From Cyanobacteria bacterium UBA11370 (GTDB lineage Bacteria; Cyanobacteriota; Cyanobacteriia; Cyanobacteriales; Coleofasciculaceae): DNA of 16,687 bases. Below the pieces are notes generated by a model. That model made no database searches, was not told the origin of the DNA, and saw only the letters and a program-made list of their open reading frames with translations. This document shows, one piece after another, positions 15,388 to 16,687 of this stretch. The position numbers were made by a program, and so were the translations under genes. Every line of letters begins with the position of its first letter. Position 1 is the first letter of the stretch. The stretch lies in NCBI GenBank assembly GCA_003486645.1, contig DNGI01000184.1, positions 1 to 16,687 of the forward strand. The letters are read 5' to 3'.

Positions 15388-16687
15388 ATGACAGGGAATC
15401 AACAGACCGTTTTGATTGTAGATGACTCTGCTGAAGATCGAGCCGTCTATCGCCGTTACCTGCTTCAAGATGCAACTTATACCTATCAAATTTTTGAGTC
15501 GGAGTCTGGGGAAGAAGCGCTGCAATTGTGCCACCAGATTAAGTTAGATGTTATCTTACTGGACTTTTTGTTGCCCGATATGGATGGGCTGGAGTTTCTC
15601 AACGAATTGAAAACTCAACGATCATCACCCTTCCCACCCATCGTTATGCTAACAGGACAGGGGAATGAAGCGATCGCCGTCCAAGTCATGCAAAATGGCG
15701 TGCAAAATTACTTAGTCAAAGGGCAACTCACCCCTGAAAGTCTTCATTTAGCCATTCATAATGTAATTGATCTATCGCAGCAAACTACTCCTTTTGAACA
15801 GCAAACTCGCACTATTTTAATTGTTGATAATTGTGCAAAAGATCGAGCCACCTATCGCTCCTACCTACTGCAAGATTCAACCTACAACTATCAAATTTTT
15901 GAGTCAAAGTCTGGGGAAGAAGCCCTGCAATCCTACCTCTGGGTCAAACCCGATGCTATTTTACTTGAATTTAAGCTACCCGGAATGGATGGACTAGAGT
16001 TTCTCAATCACTTGAAAACTCACTTACACAGAACCCAACTCCCAGCCATTATGATTACCGGACAAGGCGACGAAGCGATCGCCGTCCAAGCCATCAAAAA
16101 TGGAGCGCAAGACTATTTAGTTAAAAGCAATCTTACCTCAGCAATGCTGTGTCGCGCTACTAAAACCATTGTTCAACAAACTCACCTCCAAGGACTTCTC
16201 GAACAAAGTCAAGAACGACAACGCTTAATATCAGCGATCGCCCTCCGAATTCGCCAATCCCTCAACCTCAACGAAATCCTCAACACCACCGTCACCGAAG
16301 TCCGACAATTCCTCACCTGCGATCGCGTCGTCGTTTATCAGTTTGCACCAGATATGAGCGGCGATATCGTTGCTGAATCCGTAGCACCGGGTTGGACACC
16401 TGCATTAGGCACCACCATTCAAGATACCTGCTTTCAAACTGGAGCCGGAGAAAACTATCGCCAAGGACGCAAACGAGCGATCGACAATATCTACGAAGCC
16501 GAATTAACCAATTGCCATATTAACTTATTAGAGCAATTTGAAGTCAAAGCCAATCTCGTCGTACCCATTTTACTTAGAGTTGATCGGGAAGAGGAGAGGG
16601 AGAGGGGGAGTGTGGGACAAGGGGACATGGGGGACAAGGGAGATAAGGGGGACAAGGGAGATAAGGGGGACAAGGGGGACAAGGGGG
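15388..16687 (+). CDS. Tandem receiver plus cyanobacteriochrome-type GAF protein (5' part)
   Basis: The frame is open from the ATG at 15388 to the window edge (433 codons plus one base), so the protein is incomplete. An in-frame TGA at 15373 fixes the ATG. Receiver 1 (about 6-128) is intact: D12 and D13, phospho-acceptor D59, T89, K111. Receiver 2 (about 142-263) is about 60% identical to it, but has D147-N148 in the acidic pocket and E194 in place of the acceptor Asp. A GAF domain starts at about 280 (RIRQSLNLNEILNTTVTEV, 287-305). It has DTCF at 346-349 and CH at 376-377, followed by ANLVVPILL (388-396). The 28-residue spacing of C348 and C376 matches DXCF cyanobacteriochromes, which bind a bilin. 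A GDK repeat interrupts the GAF from about residue 398. A histidine kinase may follow beyond the window. Bilin binding is inference. Confidence 0.88.
   Translation, partial: MTGNQQTVLIVDDSAEDRAVYRRYLLQDATYTYQIFESESGEEALQLCHQIKLDVILLDFLLPDMDGLEFLNELKTQRSSPFPPIVMLTGQGNEAIAVQVMQNGVQNYLVKGQLTPESLHLAIHNVIDLSQQTTPFEQQTRTILIVDNCAKDRATYRSYLLQDSTYNYQIFESKSGEEALQSYLWVKPDAILLEFKLPGMDGLEFLNHLKTHLHRTQLPAIMITGQGDEAIAVQAIKNGAQDYLVKSNLTSAMLCRATKTIVQQTHLQGLLEQSQERQRLISAIALRIRQSLNLNEILNTTVTEVRQFLTCDRVVVYQFAPDMSGDIVAESVAPGWTPALGTTIQDTCFQTGAGENYRQGRKRAIDNIYEAELTNCHINLLEQFEVKANLVVPILLRVDREEERERGSVGQGDMGDKGDKGDKGDKGDKGDKG
16612..16687 (+). repeat. In-frame 9-bp tandem repeat encoding Gly-Asp-Lys triplets
   Basis: Units GGGGGACAA and GGGAGATAA alternate from 16629 in 9-bp steps, six full units and a partial one to the window end, with degenerate units back to 16612. 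Each unit is three codons, so the reading frame of the receiver/GAF gene stays open and reads GDK repeatedly. The preceding purine-rich segment (16588-16611) encodes EEERERGS. The array continues beyond the window. Confidence 0.9.

Noticed and set aside
16491..16682. Minus-strand ORF rich in Ser-Pro-Leu
   Set aside because: It is the antisense reading of the GDK tandem repeat and the end of the GAF domain, which has a long, clearly coding plus-strand frame.

Overview
The window comes from a cyanobacterium. It encodes PetM, a small subunit of the cytochrome b6f complex, and a TyrA that closely resembles cyanobacterial arogenate dehydrogenases. It also carries a very long Ser/Thr kinase-ATPase-histidine kinase fusion of the HstK type and a GAF domain with cyanobacteriochrome-type cysteines. 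About 18 copies of the HIP1 octamer GCGATCGC occur in 16.7 kb. Short tandem repeats with 7-9 bp periods and the overall AT-rich base use suggest a filamentous species, but genus cannot be told from the sequence.

Left part (about 80-7980): all genes lie on the minus strand. In transcription order they are a pentapeptide-repeat protein, a small Trp-rich protein (DUF2389/TIGR02450), a small exported protein, an RmlD-like NAD(P)-dependent sugar reductase, the molybdoenzyme MsrP, a protein of about ten TPRs, a Uma2-family nuclease-like protein, the glycine-cleavage T protein GcvT, and the 34-residue PetM at 82-186. Gaps of 40-166 bp, with good promoter-like sequences before the exported protein and the TPR gene, suggest several short transcription units rather than one operon. 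The functions (photosynthetic electron transport, one-carbon metabolism, periplasmic methionine repair, sugar modification) do not form one pathway.

Middle (7980-9730): a divergent intergenic region precedes tyrA on the plus strand. About 700 bp of mostly non-coding DNA follows, with a GGGGAGT tandem array and one doubtful minus-strand ORF.

Right part (9729-16687): a plus-strand signalling locus. A 1782-residue protein joins a Ser/Thr kinase, an AAA-type ATPase, a TPR-like helical region, a GAF domain and a histidine kinase. About 310 bp later begins a gene that is still open at the window edge. It encodes two duplicated receiver domains, the second with its phospho-acceptor Asp replaced by Glu. 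A GAF domain follows with both the DXCF motif and the canonical Cys-His of DXCF-type cyanobacteriochromes. That GAF domain is interrupted in frame by a Gly-Asp-Lys repeat encoded by a 9-bp tandem DNA repeat. This pair, a possible light-input protein beside an HstK-type dual kinase, is the most interesting part of the window. The families are known; the combination and the details are what merit checking.
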